Shown here piece by piece: positions 43,269 through 52,438 of a DNA stretch of 61,997 bases. Positions within the stretch are counted from its first letter, which is position 1. Every line of letters begins with the position of its first letter. A program made the translations under genes and the position numbers. Origin of the DNA: Streptomyces sp. NBC_00344 (GTDB taxonomy: Bacteria > Actinomycetota > Actinomycetes > Streptomycetales > Streptomycetaceae); contig NZ_CP107997.1 in NCBI RefSeq assembly GCF_036088315.1, positions 1-61,997 on the forward strand, in the 5' to 3' direction. A model generated the notes under the pieces. That model had not been told where the DNA came from. It ran no database searches and was given only the letters and a program-made list of their open reading frames with translations.

Positions 43269-43708
43269 ACCAGACACGCGTCAACTGGATCCGGGGCATC
43301 ACGGTCCGCCAGCCCTGGGCGACCTGCCTCCTCACCGGTGCCAAGACGATCGAGAACCGTGCTTCACCAGGCTGGCCGCGAGGCCTCTACCTCCTGCACG
43401 CCGGACTCGCCGTCGTCGAACGGGCCGCGCTGCACCTGCCGCTGGTCGCCACCACCATCCGCGGTCGCCACCTCGAGCGGGGCGCGGTCATCGGTGTCGC
43501 CCGCCTCGCCACCGTCCACCCGGACGACGGGCGCTGCACTCCGTGGGCCGAACCCGGCCGGTTCCACCTGGTCTTCACCGATGTCCAGGCGCTCGCCCTC
43601 CCGATCCCCATACCGGCGGGCGCGCTCGGACCGTGGAAGCCCAGCGAGGACCTTGTGGACCAGGTGCGCCTGCAACTCCCTGACCTGCATGCCCCGGAGG
43701 AAACTTGA
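43265..43708 (+). CDS. ASCH-domain protein
   Basis: A 147-residue protein with ITVRQPWATCLLTGAKTIENR (12-32), the signature start of an ASCH domain, and GAVIGVARL. ASCH domains bind or process RNA or modified nucleosides and are common in phages and plasmids. Coupled to the tiny upstream gene. Confidence 0.85.
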   Translation: MNQTRVNWIRGITVRQPWATCLLTGAKTIENRASPGWPRGLYLLHAGLAVVERAALHLPLVATTIRGRHLERGAVIGVARLATVHPDDGRCTPWAEPGRFHLVFTDVQALALPIPIPAGALGPWKPSEDLVDQVRLQLPDLHAPEET

Positions 43709-44161
43709 ACGGCAACCACACAAGGAAGGCTCGTCGCTTGGGTCCTGTTTCGTATGCCGGTCCTGGGTACCGGCGTGTCGGGGTGATCGTGGGGTGGGTG
43801 GTGGCAGGCTGATGATGCATCCAGCAATTGCCTGAGGCAATTTCTGTATTGGCCTGTTCCTTCGGGCTGGGGCGTTTGACTGGTCGCTCTCCCTCCGGTT
43901 GTCAGAGTGCGTCCGGGCCATCGCCGGTGATGCCGGTTGCCACCTGTCACGGTGGTTGCGCATGCTGTGACGGGTGGCGGGACCGAGGCGTATGCCCGTG
44001 AGTTGGCGCCGCTGGTGTTGCCGCCTCAGGAACGCCGTTCGTCCAGCTGAACGGTGATCCGTTACCCGTGTCTGGTTGCCAGGAGGGTCACGCTCCTCGT
44101 ATGCCGGTGATCCACGGCGCGTGATGGGTGGCGGGGTGACGGAGGGAGGCATGATGGAGTC
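43709..44161. other. Intergenic region, no gene seen
   Basis: About 450 bases without a supported frame; they should hold the promoter of the DCC gene. Confidence 0.5.
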
Positions 44162-44536
44162 ATGCGGACCCAATCTGTTCTCGTCTTTGACGGCGACTGC
44201 GCCTTTTGTACGACGTCTGTGAAGTTCGCCGAGCGGTACGTGCGGCCCCGCTGCGAGATCACCCCGTGGCAGTTCACGGATCTGGGCCCCCTCGGTGTTC
44301 ATGAAGAGCGGGCGACGTATGAATTGCTGTGGGTCACGCCCGCAGGAGCGGTGTACGGCGGCGCACAAGCCGTTGCCAAGCTGCTTCTGAGTGCGGGCAG
44401 GGGCTGGGCGGTGCTGGGAGCGCTGCTCAGGCTTCCGCCACTGCGTTGGATGGCCCGCGCCGTCTACCGGATCGTCGCGAACAACCGCGATCGCATGCCG
44501 GGCGGTACGCCGTCCTGTGCGCTCCCTCCGGGTTAG
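44162..44536 (+). CDS. DCC1-like thiol-disulfide oxidoreductase (DUF393)
   Basis: A 124-residue thioredoxin-fold protein with the family motif FDGDCAFCTT (residues 9-18; Cys13 and Cys16). Such proteins are often found near HTTM-domain membrane proteins; here the HTTM gene is convergent 145 bases away. It may reduce or form a disulfide in that system's substrate. Confidence 0.85.
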   Translation: MRTQSVLVFDGDCAFCTTSVKFAERYVRPRCEITPWQFTDLGPLGVHEERATYELLWVTPAGAVYGGAQAVAKLLLSAGRGWAVLGALLRLPPLRWMARAVYRIVANNRDRMPGGTPSCALPPG

Positions 44537-44681
44537 GTGCCGCGCAGTTGCCCTGCGCGGCACCTGGGCCGTGACTGGTGGAGCGTCCGGCTCGCCGCAC
44601 AGGGCTGGCGATACTGCTACAGAGTGGGCAGTCGTGCCGCGCGGAGTCGAAAGTGCGGGCGCACGGAGCCGATCTCAGCAC

Positions 44682-45851
44682 CTACGGTGTGTGTTTCCGA
44701 CCCGCAACTGCCCCGTCTCGGGTGGGCGTGCAGTCCAGTTTGTCTGTCCGGGCCTTCGGAAAAGCGTGCAGTTCAAGTCCCCGCTGAAGCCGGATTTTGC
44801 CCACACCAGTGCGTCGGTAGGCGCGCTGCCACAGGGGTGCCAGTGCTCGGTAGAAACGATCCGGAAGGAACACGGCATCCGCGATGATCATGGCGCCCGA
44901 AAAGAGGGGCAGTCCCATGAGGAGCGCGATGCTCAGGTGCATGCCCAGCAGCATGGTCAGGACCGGGTATTTGAGCCTGCCGAAGAGCACGAAAGGGAAG
45001 GAGACCTGGAGCAGCACCGTCAGATAGGCGGCGATGGAGATCAGTACCGAGTGTTCGTCCACCATGTGTGACAGTGCGGGCCATGGCTGAAAGAGCCGCA
45101 GGTTCAGGACGTAGTGGAGAGCGGTTCCGTTGCCCCAGGAGCTGCCCTGGACCTTGTACAGGCCGGCGCATCCGTAGAGGAAGCAGACCTGGACGGCGAT
45201 GATGAACATTCCGCAGTTGTGCATCACGGTGGTCAACGTGGCACGTGCGTAGCGCAGTTGGCAGCCGAAACTATCCGTCTGCGGGAGGCCGGCGGGCGGG
45301 GATTTCAGTCTGGACCTGCGCGCGTCCAAGGACCAGCGCCGGCCGCACGCTGTGAGCGTCAGGTAGAGGGCCATGAGGAGGATGAGATTGTCGCCTCCGT
45401 CCGTCATGAAGATGGCCCTGGCGTGAAATGACGCCACGATGAGGGCGAAGAGAACCGATACCGCCCTGGTCCGCCAGCCGAGCATGAGCAGTGCGGAGAT
45501 GATCAGGGCGGCCGCGTAGCAGAACTCGAAGTAGAGCCGGCTGTCGGACAGGGTCAGGATGCTGGACCAGCCCGTCTGGCCGAAGAGTTGCCTGGCCAGC
45601 CCAGGCGTCCAGGGCGACCCGGGACCCCAGATCTCGTCGCGGTTCGGGAACTCCCGCAACAGGAAGAACAAGTAGAGGAATCCATAGCCGATCCGCAGCG
45701 CCGCAGCCGCATACAGGGACACCGGATGTTCGATCAGGAGGCTCTGGAGCGCCGTGATCCGGTCGAAGAGCCATTGTGCGATGGCACCGGCCGGCCGGTC
45801 GGCGGCCCGCTGAGGTGCGCCTGCAACGCAGGGCGCCTGGTCAGTTGTCAT
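44682..45851 (-). CDS. HTTM-domain membrane protein (SdpB-like)
   Basis: A 389-residue membrane protein with about seven hydrophobic segments (YAAAALRIGYGFLYLFF, YAAALIISALLMLGW, LILLMALYLTLTAC, FIIAVQVCFLYGCAG, LISIAAYLTVLLQ and more). The HTTM fold is shared by gamma-carboxylases and Bacillus SdpB, which matures the SdpC toxin. It overlaps the DUF5819 gene by 11 bases, so the two act together. Gamma-carboxylase activity is not assumed. Confidence 0.8.
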   Translation of the reverse strand: MTTDQAPCVAGAPQRAADRPAGAIAQWLFDRITALQSLLIEHPVSLYAAAALRIGYGFLYLFFLLREFPNRDEIWGPGSPWTPGLARQLFGQTGWSSILTLSDSRLYFEFCYAAALIISALLMLGWRTRAVSVLFALIVASFHARAIFMTDGGDNLILLMALYLTLTACGRRWSLDARRSRLKSPPAGLPQTDSFGCQLRYARATLTTVMHNCGMFIIAVQVCFLYGCAGLYKVQGSSWGNGTALHYVLNLRLFQPWPALSHMVDEHSVLISIAAYLTVLLQVSFPFVLFGRLKYPVLTMLLGMHLSIALLMGLPLFSGAMIIADAVFLPDRFYRALAPLWQRAYRRTGVGKIRLQRGLELHAFPKARTDKLDCTPTRDGAVAGRKHTP

Positions 45852-46590
45852 GAGAGGTCACCTTCCACCAGGGCAGATAGCGTGTTTCTCCGGGCGGCGC
45901 GCTCCGGCTGGTGTTGTTCGTTGAGCCGGGCGCGGCGATGTGCAGCATGAGCACCCGAAGCTGGACGGACTCGATCGCGCCGCGCCGGTGAGCCTCGCTG
46001 CGCTGCACGGCGATATTGCGCAGGTACTGCTGCATCATCAGGGCGCGCGCTGAACGTGGTTGGTCGTCTCCTCCGTGTGAGTCGAGGTAGGAGGACCAGG
46101 CCCGGCGCAGCATGTTCTGGGACGTGTGACTCGGGAAGGGGTCGTGTTCGACGGCGGAGTCGTCTACGGCGGTCAGATTGAACCATGGACTGACGTGCAT
46201 CTTGCCGTCGGCGGAGGTGTGCGCGGTTCTCGCGGAGATCTGCTGGTTGACGGCCTCCGGATCCGGTGCGAAGACCCGCCAGTTTTGCTCGAACAGCGGG
46301 TAGACCCATGCGTTGACCTGGCGGCTGTATCGCTGAGACACCGCATTTGATGGGGCGACGTATAAAAACACTAGAAGAACATGGACCAATGAGGTCGTTA
46401 CAAACAGGCCAGTGACAACCGCCGCTACCGTCTTCAAAGAACCCTGCAGTCCGGCCGGCCTTGCAGACACATCGGATTTATCGCGCTCTTCCGGCACCGG
46501 CTCAATGGCTTGCTGTCGTTCCTTGAGATCTGCTGTTTCCATTTCACCCGGCACAACCCCACCCGGACTTTCTGACTCGGCTGTTTGCAT
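45841..46590 (-). CDS. DUF5819 protein (SdpA-like)
   Basis: A 249-residue protein with a cytoplasmic acidic N-terminus (1-50), one membrane anchor (TVAAVVTGLFVTTSLVHVLL) and an outside domain with FEQNWRVFAPDP, the motif shared by DUF5819 and SdpA-type proteins. Its stop overlaps the HTTM start. The pairing repeats the sdpA-sdpB arrangement. AGGAAA upstream of ATG 46590. Confidence 0.8.
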   Translation of the reverse strand: MQTAESESPGGVVPGEMETADLKERQQAIEPVPEERDKSDVSARPAGLQGSLKTVAAVVTGLFVTTSLVHVLLVFLYVAPSNAVSQRYSRQVNAWVYPLFEQNWRVFAPDPEAVNQQISARTAHTSADGKMHVSPWFNLTAVDDSAVEHDPFPSHTSQNMLRRAWSSYLDSHGGDDQPRSARALMMQQYLRNIAVQRSEAHRRGAIESVQLRVLMLHIAAPGSTNNTSRSAPPGETRYLPWWKVTSHDN

Positions 46591-46614
46591 CCGTATTTCC
46601 TGGCAGTCCACTAC

Positions 46615-46658
46615 GGCGGCGTGTGGCGGAATCAATGCCGATTCCGCCACACGCCGCC
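46615..46658 (-). terminator. 19-bp hairpin between the secreted protein and the SdpAB-like pair
   Basis: GGCGGCGTGTGGCGGAATC pairs perfectly with its complement around AATGCC. It may act as a partial terminator. Confidence 0.85.
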
Positions 46659-46713
46659 AACCCGCTAAGCGGTTACGCGCGTCCTAGACGGCGCAGCACT
46701 CACTTCTGCGGGC

Positions 46714-48171
46714 TCACCATCCCTGATCACCCTGACCCTGGTCATCACCCTGGTCGCTGGGCTGGTCGCCGTATCCCTGGTCGCCCTGCTCCTTGTCTTC
46801 GCCGCGCGCCTGCCATACGAGGTGCTTGGCATACTCGTTAGCGGACTCGCTGACGTTCTTGCCGTACTTGTTATCGGGAATGCCGTGGTCATCGCCGTGA
46901 CCGGGCTTCTCGTGCTCGTAGCCGTGACCGGGCTTCCCGTGCTCGTAGCCGTGACCGGGCTTCCCGTGGCCGTGGCCATGGTGCGGCGGGGGATAGCCAC
47001 CGCCGCCGGTGGTTCCGGCGGTCGTGCCCGCCGTGGTTCCGGCAGTTGTGCCCGCGGTTGTGCCCGCGGTGGTACCGGCCGTGGTTCCGGCAGTGGTGCC
47101 CGCGGTCGTGCCCGCGGTGGTTCCGGCCGTGGTTCCGGCGGTCGTGCCGGCCGTAGTGCCGGCGGTGGTGGTTCCGGCAGTTGTGCCCGCGGTCGTGCCT
47201 GCGGTGGTTCCGGCGGTTGTGCCGGCCGTAGTGCCGGCGGTGGTGGTTCCGGCAGTTGTGCCCGCGGTTGTGCCTGCGGTGGTTCCGGCGGTTGTGCCCG
47301 CCGTGGTTCCAGCGGTGGTGCCCGCCGTGGTTCCGGCGGTGGTGGTGCCTGCGGTAGTGCCGGCGGTGGTGGTTCCGGCGGTGGTCGTACCCGCAGTGGT
47401 GGTGCCCGCGGTAGTGCCAGCAGTGGTGCCGGGGCTGCACGTGGGCCGGGTGATCCTGTTGTTGTCCAGCGTCACCGAGCCATTACGGGCCAGGGCCCGA
47501 CCATCAATGCTTGCCCCGGTGGTCGCACCGATCGAGGTCAGGGCCAGGATGTTGCCCACGAAGGTGGAGTCGGTGCCCAGCGTGGCCGAACTACCGACCT
47601 GCCAGTACACATTGCACGGCGCGGCACCGTTGATGAGGAGGACCCGGCTGGAAGACGCCGTGGTCAGTCCCGATCCCACCTGGAACACCCACACGGCGTC
47701 GGGGTCACCCTGGGCGTCCAGGGTCAGCGTGCCGGTCAGCCCGAGAGTGGAAGAGGCGGTGTAGACGCCGGGGACCAGCGTCAGCCCACCGGCGTCCGGG
47801 GGGAGCGCCCCGTCTGTGGCCTGCCCAGCCGCGTCGTTATACGCCGCGACCAGATCGGATTGTGCCTGCAGAGCCACAGGTCCCGCGGAATACTGGGCGC
47901 CGTTCACGAGGCCGGGCGGGAATCCGGTGATAGCAGTTCCCGGACTTACCCCGAGGTCTCCGGTGATCACCGAAGGACCCGTATTGGTGACGGACGCACC
48001 AGCCAGAACCGCGAAACTGTCCGCCGTTCCCAGAGGCACAGGGGTCGCGATGGCACTCGCCTCTGGCGAAGCCACTGCGACGACAGACACGGCGAGCAGC
48101 GGAGTGACTACCGCAGCGATCCAGATCGGCAGTCTTCGCCGGTGCGTCGCGTTCAAACGATTAGACGTCAT
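46714..48171 (-). CDS. Secreted DUF3494 (ice-binding-like) protein with T-A-G-T repeats
   Basis: A 485-residue exported protein. The signal peptide is about 1-40 (WIAAVVTPLLAVSVVAVASPEASA). Residues about 45-245 form a DUF3494 domain (LGTADSFAVLAGASVTN ... GVYTASSTLGLTG), a beta-solenoid found in ice-binding proteins and adhesins. About 250-410 is an array of A-G-T-T units. The C-terminus has GHGKPGHGYEH repeats and an acidic Q/G/D end. Same strand and upstream of the SdpAB-like pair, so it may be their substrate. Ice binding in this host is doubtful. Confidence 0.85.
   Translation of the reverse strand: MTSNRLNATHRRRLPIWIAAVVTPLLAVSVVAVASPEASAIATPVPLGTADSFAVLAGASVTNTGPSVITGDLGVSPGTAITGFPPGLVNGAQYSAGPVALQAQSDLVAAYNDAAGQATDGALPPDAGGLTLVPGVYTASSTLGLTGTLTLDAQGDPDAVWVFQVGSGLTTASSSRVLLINGAAPCNVYWQVGSSATLGTDSTFVGNILALTSIGATTGASIDGRALARNGSVTLDNNRITRPTCSPGTTAGTTAGTTTAGTTTAGTTTAGTTAGTTTAGTTAGTTAGTTAGTTAGTTAGTTAGTTAGTTTAGTTAGTTAGTTAGTTAGTTAGTTTAGTTAGTTAGTTAGTTAGTTAGTTAGTTAGTTAGTTAGTTAGTTAGTTAGTTGGGGYPPPHHGHGHGKPGHGYEHGKPGHGYEHEKPGHGDDHGIPDNKYGKNVSESANEYAKHLVWQARGEDKEQGDQGYGDQPSDQGDDQGQGDQGW
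47010..47440. repeat. Degenerate GCCGGAACCAC-type tandem array
   Basis: Minus strand shows GCC/GGC/ACC/ACC codons repeated for about 430 bases with 12- and 15-base units, encoding A-G-T-T and T-A-G-T-T. It is a likely site of slippage. Confidence 0.85.
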
Positions 48172-48425
48172 CGAAGGTGCACTCCTGAGAGCGTCGAGAG
48201 AGCGGATCGGGTAGTTCGGATATCCAAACCCCCAATTCTGTCGCCCCGCATATTACGCAGTAAATTTCGACGAATTGCAATGCATTAGGGTGAATAAAAG
48301 CAAGGTCGGGAATATATATATTTATATGAGAAATTGACTCGGTTGCGACAGAGTCACGTCCGTCACCACATGGCGGCCTGGACTGCTTTTCCGTACAGGG
48401 GAAGGAGCCGGTCGGCGGGTGGCGT

Positions 48426-48463
48426 GACGACGGGGCCGCACGATTCGGCGCGGCCCCGTCGTC
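48426..48463. terminator. 14-bp GC hairpin
   Basis: GACGACGGGGCCGC pairs with GCGGCCCCGTCGTC, in a spacer beside an AT-rich stretch (48290-48345) that could be the promoter of the DUF3494 gene. Confidence 0.7.
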
Positions 48464-48471
48464 CGGAAATT

Positions 48472-48965
48472 AGGTGCTCGAGCGCTGAGGCGAGCGGGTG
48501 GCGGCCGGGAGAGTCGCAAGGGCAGGTACACCTGGAATGGTCGGCAGCTTCGGGAGGCCCGGAATACTGGTCGCCGGGAGGCCGCCGCGAGCTGGATGCC
48601 GCCAGGACGTTCCTGGTCGGTGATCGTGTTCTGGACCGCGGCGACGGTTGCCTTGGGGCCCCTTGACCGCCTTCCGGAATCAGTGTGTGGTGACCTTGGT
48701 CTGGAGGTCCGCCGCTGCCTTCACCTTCAGATCCGTCCCCCAGCCGGCCATGGCGAGAGACCCGGATGGTGTGCGGCGCCGGGCGTGGCGGGGGCAGCCT
48801 CGGTCACCCCGGCGAGGGCGTCCTTACCCTGCATGCCGAGCTTGTTGGCGTCTGGGCGGGCCGCTTGCCGTCGGGTGCCTTGAGCACGGCGTCGGCGAGG
48901 TCGGTGACGGGGCACAGGACACCGGCGGCGTCGGGGGCGGACACGCCGGAAAACAGCCGACTGGC
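48472..48965 (-). pseudogene. Decayed secreted-protein gene
   Basis: Pieces in different minus-strand frames read like one exported Streptomyces protein: LADAVLKAPDGKRPAQTP, then VKAAADLQTKVTT, TVAAVQNTITDQ and IPGLPKLPTIPGVPAL near the end. No single frame joins them. Confidence 0.35.
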
Positions 48966-49050
48966 AGCCGAGAATGGTGAGCCTGTGCTGCCGAAGGCGA
49001 GGGTGCCAATATCGCGGTGGAGACGCTCGCCAGGGATCGAATCCAGGCAC

Positions 49051-49920
49051 TCAGGGCTGGATCGCTGCGTCGATGTACGTGCTGGTGGCGTCGGTGATGA
49101 AGTCGCGGCTGCTGGCAGGGTCGAGAGCCTGGGTCTGGAGGTGGTCGTACATCATGCTGTAGTGCTGCACGTCGGATGGCTTCTCCAGCAAGAGATCGCT
49201 GGTGCACCGCTCCAGGAACACCACTGCGTCGGGGATGTCGGCGGACCTCAGGATGGAGAACTGTCCTGACAGGCCCGGGTGGGCGCCCGCCGTGTAGGGG
49301 AGGACCTGCACGGTGATGTGTGGCTCGCCACTGAGTGCTTTCAGGTGCTCCAGTTGTTCGCGCATGACGGCAGGACTGCCGACGACGCGGCGCAGAGCCG
49401 ATTCGTCCACGACGACCCGCAGGTGCAGCGGGCAGGCAGGGTCGTAGATCCGGTGCTGACGACGCAGCCGCACCTTGAGGCGCGTGGCGGCCTGTTCGAC
49501 AGTGAGCAGAGGGATCGTTTCCTCGATGACCGTCTGAGCGTAGGCAGGGGTCTGCAGCAGGCCGGGGATCACCATGGGCTCGTAGGCGTGAAGGGAGGAG
49601 GCGTCCGTTTCCAGGCCGATATAGGCGCTGTCGGAGAGGTCGCCATAGGTGTGCCACCAGCCCCGCTCACCGGATTCCCTGGCCATCTCCATCAGAGAGT
49701 CGATGATCTGTTGGTCGATCACTCCGTAGATCGCGCAGAGGTCACGCACGTCGCGGGGGCTGGTGGCGCGGTTGCCGTTCTCCAGATGGCTGATCTTGGG
49801 CTGAGAGACCATGAGCCGCTCGGCCACCTCTTTGCTCTTCAGCCCACTGGCCATGCGGAGCCGGCGAAGCTCGGCTCCAAGACGGCGTCTCCTGACGGTG
49901 GGATTGGATTTCGCCCACAC
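49051..49920 (-). CDS. XRE regulator with DUF5753 domain
   Basis: A 289-residue protein: XRE helix-turn-helix at 13-70 (LGAELRRLRMASGLKSKEVA, VSQPKISHLENG) followed by the DUF5753 domain (IGLETDASSLHAYEPMVIPG, LLQTPAYAQTVI, QVLPYTAGAHPGLSGQFSIL). These are abundant in Streptomyces and are usually followed by a small DUF397 partner. Here the partner is absent and a decayed gene follows. Confidence 0.9.
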   Translation of the reverse strand: MWAKSNPTVRRRRLGAELRRLRMASGLKSKEVAERLMVSQPKISHLENGNRATSPRDVRDLCAIYGVIDQQIIDSLMEMARESGERGWWHTYGDLSDSAYIGLETDASSLHAYEPMVIPGLLQTPAYAQTVIEETIPLLTVEQAATRLKVRLRRQHRIYDPACPLHLRVVVDESALRRVVGSPAVMREQLEHLKALSGEPHITVQVLPYTAGAHPGLSGQFSILRSADIPDAVVFLERCTSDLLLEKPSDVQHYSMMYDHLQTQALDPASSRDFITDATSTYIDAAIQP

Positions 49921-50404
49921 GCGCGGCGTACCTCCGGTTTCAAGTTGTTGTGCTGGACCCGCAGGCTGCCATGGGGCAAGGGCTGCCGGACACGTGCCAT
50001 GCCGTTGCGATCACAGGCAGCACAAACAGATTCTTACGCTGGCATTTGCCCAGCTCGAGCGGCGCCGGAGCCCTCGTTGAAATGCGAAACAGACGCTCAC
50101 GCCACAGACCCGAGGCGGAGACACCGCGCGTCCACAACGGTGCTGGTTCTCATCGACATCTCCAGGCCTGTGATCGCTACGTACTGCCCAGAACCATCGA
50201 CCAAACGTGGAGCTCACCGACTGTCGGGGCGGGAGCAGGAATCCGCGAGTACGCGGAGGGTGGCCTGCCGCCGCGACGGACAGACGGGTACGGGTACCCC
50301 TCCGATGCTGCCGCATCGTGCTCAATCACAAGGCGCCCGGCTCCCTGTACGGAGGGGGTCAGCGCTTGCGGGCGTTCGCCGTGTTTCGGATGGTGGGGTG
50401 TGTG
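49921..50404. other. Intergenic region, no gene seen
   Basis: It separates divergent genes and should hold both promoters. No supported frame. Confidence 0.5.
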
Positions 50405-50698
50405 ATGTGTGCGTGGGGTCGGCGTCGGCGGGAAGAGCGGCTGCGGTTGCGGGCGGCCGAGCATGACCGGTTGCGGCTGGTGTGCGCGGTGGACTGGGCG
50501 ATCACGGTGGCGCGCCGGACGGCGGCGCCGGGCGACCTGGTAGTGGTCACCGTCGAGGCGGTTCAGGCGCGGGCATTTGATGACTTCGCCCTGACGGTGA
50601 CGCGGGCCCAGGCGGCAGCGGCGCTGCGTGAAAAGCTTCGGCTGCGAGCGGGGTTCGACATCGCGATCGATCTGGATGACCCAGACGACGACGCCTGA
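50405..50698 (+). CDS. Hypothetical 97-residue protein
   Basis: A basic N-terminus (MCAWGRRRREERLRLRAAEH), then WAITVARRTAAPGDLVVVTVE and an acidic end. An alternative ATG at 50390 adds five residues. No family recognised. Confidence 0.55.
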   Translation: MCAWGRRRREERLRLRAAEHDRLRLVCAVDWAITVARRTAAPGDLVVVTVEAVQARAFDDFALTVTRAQAAAALREKLRLRAGFDIAIDLDDPDDDA

Positions 50699-50825
50699 CT
50701 CTGCGCCGATGCATTCGGCGAGCCTCGCTCGTCATCTCGCGTGCGGTCTGATTCCCTTTGTCGCTGTTCCTGGTCCGGCCGGGTGGCGGCCGGAGGCGTC
50801 ACGGTCTGACGGCTGGGGTGGGGCT

Positions 50826-51386
50826 TCAGTTTTTGCCGCGGCCGGTGAGCAGGTCGCGGGCCCGGTCGACGAGTCCGGCTCCGGGGCCCAGCAGCTTGTT
50901 CCCGGGAGGGGTGCCCGGGGCGGAGGGGTGCGGGCGTGTGGGGGCCGTCTTCTTCGCGGTGCGGATTTTGTCGCCCAGCTCGTTGAGTGCCTCGGATGTG
51001 CAGGCCGCGGCGAGCAGGGGGAACAGCCGGCTCTCTTCATCACGCACGTGCGCGCTCACTTCGAACTTCAGCTTCGCCACCAGGTCGTCGAACTGCGGGT
51101 CGTCCGCGTCGAGGCCTTCGAGGTCTTTGAGGTGCTGTTCCACCTCGGCGTGGTCGGAGAGTTCCTTGTCCGCGATTTTGTCGCCGCCGTCGACGTGCTC
51201 GCGCACGGCCGGGTAGAGGTGCATTTCCTCGGCGACGGAGTGGCGGACCAGCTCGATGGTCAGCTCATCGACCAGCCTCCGGCGCTGCGGGTCGCCGACC
51301 GGCTGGCCCTCGATCTTCTCGAACAGTTCGTCGACCTCACGGTGGTCGGTGGTGAGTTCCGCGATCACATTTCCGCCGTGTCCCAT
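50826..51386 (-). CDS. Hemerythrin-domain (HHE) protein
   Basis: A 186-residue protein with the HHE iron-site pattern: TTDHREVDELF, RHSVAEEMHLYPAV, DHAEVEQHL and HVRDEESRLFPLL (residues about 12-125). It could bind oxygen, nitric oxide or iron. A proline-rich tail follows. GGAGGG upstream of ATG. Confidence 0.9.
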   Translation of the reverse strand: MGHGGNVIAELTTDHREVDELFEKIEGQPVGDPQRRRLVDELTIELVRHSVAEEMHLYPAVREHVDGGDKIADKELSDHAEVEQHLKDLEGLDADDPQFDDLVAKLKFEVSAHVRDEESRLFPLLAAACTSEALNELGDKIRTAKKTAPTRPHPSAPGTPPGNKLLGPGAGLVDRARDLLTGRGKN

Positions 51387-51694
51387 AGGGGCAATCCCTC
51401 CGCTTGCGTGGTCTTCACCGTTCCACAGCGGGTACCCGGGCGCCTTTTCAACACGCGCAGCGGCTCGCCTGGGCCAGGCGGCAAGCGCCCCGTCATGCCC
51501 GCCGCGCTTGTTTTACCGGCAGGCCGGGTGATTCGAGAGATGACGACGCCGGGCCAGGTTGCTCAAGCAGCGGCCTCTTGATCTCGCAGGAGTACGTCGC
51601 GCTCCGGTGCGGCACGAGGATCGCCGCGGGATGCTGCTCGGCGTCAGTGACCGCTCTCCACAGCCCGGACATGGAGGTCCGCCCGGGGTGTCGC
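51387..51694. other. Short intergenic region, no gene seen
   Basis: About 300 bases with no supported frame or strong hairpin. Confidence 0.45.
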
Positions 51695-52033
51695 TCAGGT
51701 GGTGGCTTCCAGTTCTTCGAGCCGGTGACGGGTGGCAGGGTCGCTGCTGTGCCGTTTCAGCAGTTCGAGTGTCTTCGTCACGTACGCCTTCTGGGCCTCT
51801 GCCTGGGGCGTGCCCGCCAGTTGAGTCCAGGCGTTCCACTCTGCCGTGGCCACATGGTCCAAGGGGTCGGGCTTGAGGTTCATGTTGTCGCCGGATGTGG
51901 CCTGCTTGTAGCAGGCGTAGAGATACAGCCCCTCTTCCGGGCTCGGTTGGAGAGGGCCATCGTGCGGCAGCTCCTGAATGATTTCTACTGCCCTGTTGAA
52001 CTGTTCCTGCGAAACCCCGGACACCGTGAGCAC
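51695..52033 (-). CDS. Acyl-CoA-binding protein (ACBP)
   Basis: A 112-residue protein matching the ACBP fold: FNRAVEIIQELPHD, then LYLYACYKQATSGDNMNLKP, then EWNAWTQLAGTPQAEAQKAYV. Key residues for CoA binding in YKQAT and W..W are present. The family is rich in eukaryotes and sparse in bacteria. GTG start; a GTG three codons later is also possible. Confidence 0.85.
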   Translation of the reverse strand: MLTVSGVSQEQFNRAVEIIQELPHDGPLQPSPEEGLYLYACYKQATSGDNMNLKPDPLDHVATAEWNAWTQLAGTPQAEAQKAYVTKTLELLKRHSSDPATRHRLEELEATT

Positions 52034-52438
52034 CTCTTGTCGATCACCTGATGGTTCATCCTCATGGCCAGAGCGGGGCCAGAGCGCGGAGCTCCTCGAC
52101 GAGAATCAGGGCGGGGCCGCACTCCCCGAGGACGTCCCTCAAGGTCCGTCCACTCGTCTCGATGGGAGTGTCATCGCCTCTCCCATGCCCAGACACTTTG
52201 CGCCTGCCTCAATGATGCGGCGTTCACGGTTGCCCTGGAGCCTGTTCGTCTGCGCGCTTGCGTCTGCGTGGCGGGGTCGTTGCGTGGGTGGCACGCTGAG
52301 GATTGAACCTGCAGGAGGCCGGCCGGGTACATGGCCTCCGCGCGGTGTTCGCGCCCGGTCGTATCTTCCCCCAAGGTGCGACCGGGCTACTCCGCCCGGG
52401 CGGTTGTCGTGCCCGCCGCTCCGGCGTGCGGCGTGGTG
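52034..52438. other. Intergenic region between ACBP and the riboswitch-like element
   Basis: If the element at 52439-52590 is transcribed on minus, this 400-base stretch is its downstream side. No supported frame. Confidence 0.4.

Noticed and set aside
47009..47764. Plus-strand frame of V-V-P-A-V repeats
   Set aside because: It is the complement of the A-G-T-T array of the secreted DUF3494 protein, which has a signal peptide and a recognisable domain on the other strand.
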